Assembly: GCA_018340805.1 (NCBI GenBank)
Contig: JACMZG010001863.1
Coordinates: 52,757,730-52,821,729 of the forward strand
Origin: Microvelia longipes
Taxonomy: Eukaryota > Arthropoda > Insecta > Hemiptera > Veliidae
Direction of reading: 5' to 3'
DNA: 64,000 nt
The notes beneath the pieces were generated by a model, which searched no databases, was not told where the DNA came from, and worked only from the letters and a program-made list of their open reading frames with translations. Of the stretch, positions 61,668-64,000 are shown piece by piece; the first letter of the stretch is position 1, and each line of letters starts with the position of its first letter. Both the position numbers and the translations under genes were made by a program.

Positions 61668-62903
61668 ATGACACATATTTTTTTCTGGAAAGGGACTTCA
61701 GGGCTCAATATCAGTCATGATTCAGACAAACCTTTACCAGAAGATATTATTAAAATTGAAAAGTTTGATAACATATTTTATCTGTTAGATTCTGATAAGA
61801 AAGTATGGAAAGGATTAGTCAAAGACGATTCTATTGTGTTAAAGTTAAGTGATATTACTGCCATCGATATCAGTGCTTCCCCTGATTGGCTTTACTATGT
61901 CAACGATGCCGGTAGAGTTTTTAGAGCTTCAAGTGAAGTAGGAACGTGGGAAGAAGTTATTCTTCACGAAGATGAAACGAGTTGTGTTCACGGTTACATT
62001 ACTACTAGCCACCGGGTCGTGGTTAAGCAGATATCTGCAGGAAACATGGGAGTACTCTTCGTGTCTGATGGAGGTGAGTTATGGGCTACTGGCAATCACC
62101 CGCAGCTCAATATAACATCTGACGAAAGTATTAAAAAAGTTACATTCTTTGAAGGAAGGCTCATATCTCATATTAGCTGTGGGAGTACTTTTAGTGCTGT
62201 TGTCGCTCATAAAAGAGACGAATTAGGACCAGGGAACAATGGAAGTATTCACAGCGATAACAACGAAGTATTTTTATCAACATGTCCTCAGTGTACTAAT
62301 GATATAGTGTCTCCTCTCTCTATTCAATCAGAAGGACCTCTCGGTGTTAATTTTCTTAAATCCTCAGAGTCGTTTAGTGGTTCTTCAACTACTAGTAGGA
62401 ATAATGAAGATAACAAAAAGAGCGATGTTTGCATCAGTTCTTCATCTGCCGATTCATTCCAAATAACAGAAAACACAGAATGCGAAGTGACTCAACTCAA
62501 CGATAAAACTCTTGAGAACGGGGAAGAGAAGGGTGAAAAAATTGGAATGCTCATGATCAATACTGAAGCTGCCCGACAGTTTCTTACTAAGCAACTCTCT
62601 GTACTTTCTTTCTCGACTAACAAGGAAGACTGGCTTGCTGATGTCGCTATACCTACCAGAATCATTAAAAATAATGTAACTAGCATGGCTAGTTATGTGT
62701 ACGATAGTGCTAAGAAAGTGGGCGACAAGGTTGTTACACTATCAAGACACATGAGTGGTGGATCCGACAATATAAGTGAAGTTTTTGAGCAGTTTGAAGA
62801 ACTCAATGCAAATGAGGCTGGAGTTGGAGAAACTTTAAGGTTAATCATTTTCAGTGTTGTTTTAATTAGTATTAGTTGTTTTATGAAGTTTGTGAGCCGT
62901 TAG
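61668..62903 (+). CDS. Als2: Alsin-like protein, N-terminal RCC1-type propeller; 411 codons
   Basis: Uninterrupted ORF; first ATG after an in-frame TAA at 61644. Residues about 1-185 resemble degenerate RCC1-type repeats (VKQISAGNMGVLFVSDGGEL, HISCGSTFSAVVAHKRDE). Next comes TCPQCTNDI and GPLGVNF, matching the unusual alsin segment after its first propeller blades (RCNQCSQL, CPLGVTL). Residues about 225-290 are Ser/Asn-rich; AARQFLTKQLSVLS and SMASYVYDSAKKVG have alsin counterparts too. Alsin is a Rab5/Rac exchange regulator on endosomes. The last 21 residues (LIIFSVVLISISCFM and FVSR) look like a tail anchor, but an AG/GTTAAT just before them could be a splice donor, in which case that part is intron and the gene continues beyond the window. 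An alsin identity is likely, not proven. Confidence 0.6.
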   Translation: MTHIFFWKGTSGLNISHDSDKPLPEDIIKIEKFDNIFYLLDSDKKVWKGLVKDDSIVLKLSDITAIDISASPDWLYYVNDAGRVFRASSEVGTWEEVILHEDETSCVHGYITTSHRVVVKQISAGNMGVLFVSDGGELWATGNHPQLNITSDESIKKVTFFEGRLISHISCGSTFSAVVAHKRDELGPGNNGSIHSDNNEVFLSTCPQCTNDIVSPLSIQSEGPLGVNFLKSSESFSGSSTTSRNNEDNKKSDVCISSSSADSFQITENTECEVTQLNDKTLENGEEKGEKIGMLMINTEAARQFLTKQLSVLSFSTNKEDWLADVAIPTRIIKNNVTSMASYVYDSAKKVGDKVVTLSRHMSGGSDNISEVFEQFEELNANEAGVGETLRLIIFSVVLISISCFMKFVSR

Positions 62904-64000
62904 TTGCAATTTTTTTTGGTGATGGCCTGAGAAAGAAAGGGACTTTAGGGTGTCCCTTCTAATACTCAGAATTGAGTTGATGACATTCTCTTAGGACTAA
63001 ATCACATATAAATATTTTGAAAAACATAAAGGTTATATTAAAAAAATACGAAGGGCATATTTTGGGAGCAACTCAAGGCTTAATTTATGTAAACAGCATT
63101 TGTCTTTCCAGCAGCATATAAACAATTTTTTTAAATTTGTGAACAAATAACATTAAAATGTCATTCCATGAACATTTTTAAAAGAACTACTTACTGTTCA
63201 TTTTTATGATTTGTATTACCTCAAAGAGACTAATACTTAGATGGAGGATACAACAGCCCTTATTATTCCTTGGGTAGCTATTTGCCGTAACTGTACATTG
63301 GTGACGTCATTTTTTTTTTTATTTTTCCTAATAATTACAATCCTAATATTAGATAATTTTTCCACTATTTTGTCTTAATTTAAGTAAATTAAATTTAAAA
63401 TAAGTTTTAATTATTATCTATGCATGTATTCTTTAATTGTCTGTGTTGAATAAAGGACCCATTCCATCTCAAATCAGGCAGGGGGGTGTCAGGTCACCCT
63501 CCCCCATTTTCTTGAAAACTTGGTGTGATGTTCTATTCAGGAGTGAAACTAAGTTGCCAAAACGGTTTTGCTGAAAAAATTTTTTTTTGTTAGATACGGG
63601 GGGTCAAAGTTTGAAAAATCACCAAATTTCGTTCTTTTTAGGAAAAAATTATGTTTCATAAAAACCGTCATAAATAAAGAACCAATAGTGATAAAATGGA
63701 GTTCTTGATCTCATTTTGAAGGGAAAGGATAGGTCTATAATGAAAATTATGTATCTGAGTTCCTACATATAGTTTTGACTGGTATTTTCTTGGCTAAAAA
63801 CGACAATAAAAAAATCAATTTTCACAAATTTTAAGATTTTTTTGGCCCCTTAAAAAAGTGCTGAAACTTTATATGGGTGCTAATGTTTATCGTCTATAAT
63901 AGCAGTATTCAGGTAATTTTTGTCAACGTTCTAGGAAAAACGGTATGGCTTTGAGAAGGTCTTGAAAATGACAATTTTCACTTTTAGAGGTGTTTTTGAA
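62904..64000. other. Downstream region with candidate AATAAA and a dispersed repeat
   Basis: 62904-63448 has no recognisable content. AATAAA at 63449-63454 could end a transcript stopping at 62903. From about 63460, CATTCCATCTCAAATCAGGC and GGGGGGTGTCAGGTCACC begin a repeat-like region that runs off the window. No RCC1 or other alsin exon is visible here. Confidence 0.5.

Noticed and set aside
62492..62686. Minus-strand ORF opposite the alsin-like gene
   Set aside because: Shadow of the plus-strand coding sequence.

Overview
This is an AT-rich, intron-rich animal nuclear window, almost certainly from an insect. The proteins pieced together here match insect Rho kinase and the BTB-Kelch protein diablo/KLHL20. 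A hemipteran-type genome is only a guess, based on the style of the repeats.

Layout. (1) Positions 1-24750, plus strand: the 3' half of a Rho-associated kinase gene (Rok/ROCK). Eleven exons code about 648 residues: distal coiled coil, Rho-binding region, split PH domain with an inserted C1 zinc finger, and the C-terminal tail. The kinase domain lies to the left of the window. (2) 24751-43921: about 19 kb between convergent genes with no credible gene, filled with inverted-repeat elements and minisatellites. (3) 43922-60022, minus strand: a complete ten-exon diablo/KLHL20 gene coding 586 residues, with every splice phase consistent. (4) 60023-61667: a divergent intergenic region. (5) 61668-62903, plus strand: an uninterrupted 411-codon ORF resembling the N-terminal RCC1-like part of alsin (ALS2). 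It may be a tail-anchored short protein, or the first exon(s) of a longer alsin gene. (6) A dispersed repeat runs off the right end.

The repeat content is the most striking part. There are at least ten tandem arrays with units of about 25-45 bp, the largest nearly 3 kb in the last ROCK intron. Several palindromic foldback elements of 0.2-0.8 kb are present, along with MITE families with 8-bp target duplications, a tRNA-derived SINE with a 13-bp target duplication 20 bp after a ROCK splice donor, and remnants of non-LTR retrotransposons. Several foldback elements carry, in each arm and pointing outward, a motif built like a hammerhead ribozyme core: CUGANGA, a hairpin, GAAA, then a short stem ending in GUC or similar. 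I regard these as the best candidates for further study, with one stated departure from the canonical core.

Functionally, the three genes all touch Rho-family signalling in other animals: ROCK as RhoA effector, KLHL20 as Cul3 adaptor acting on a RhoGEF, and alsin as a Rab5/Rac regulator. Whether their proximity means anything cannot be told from one window.
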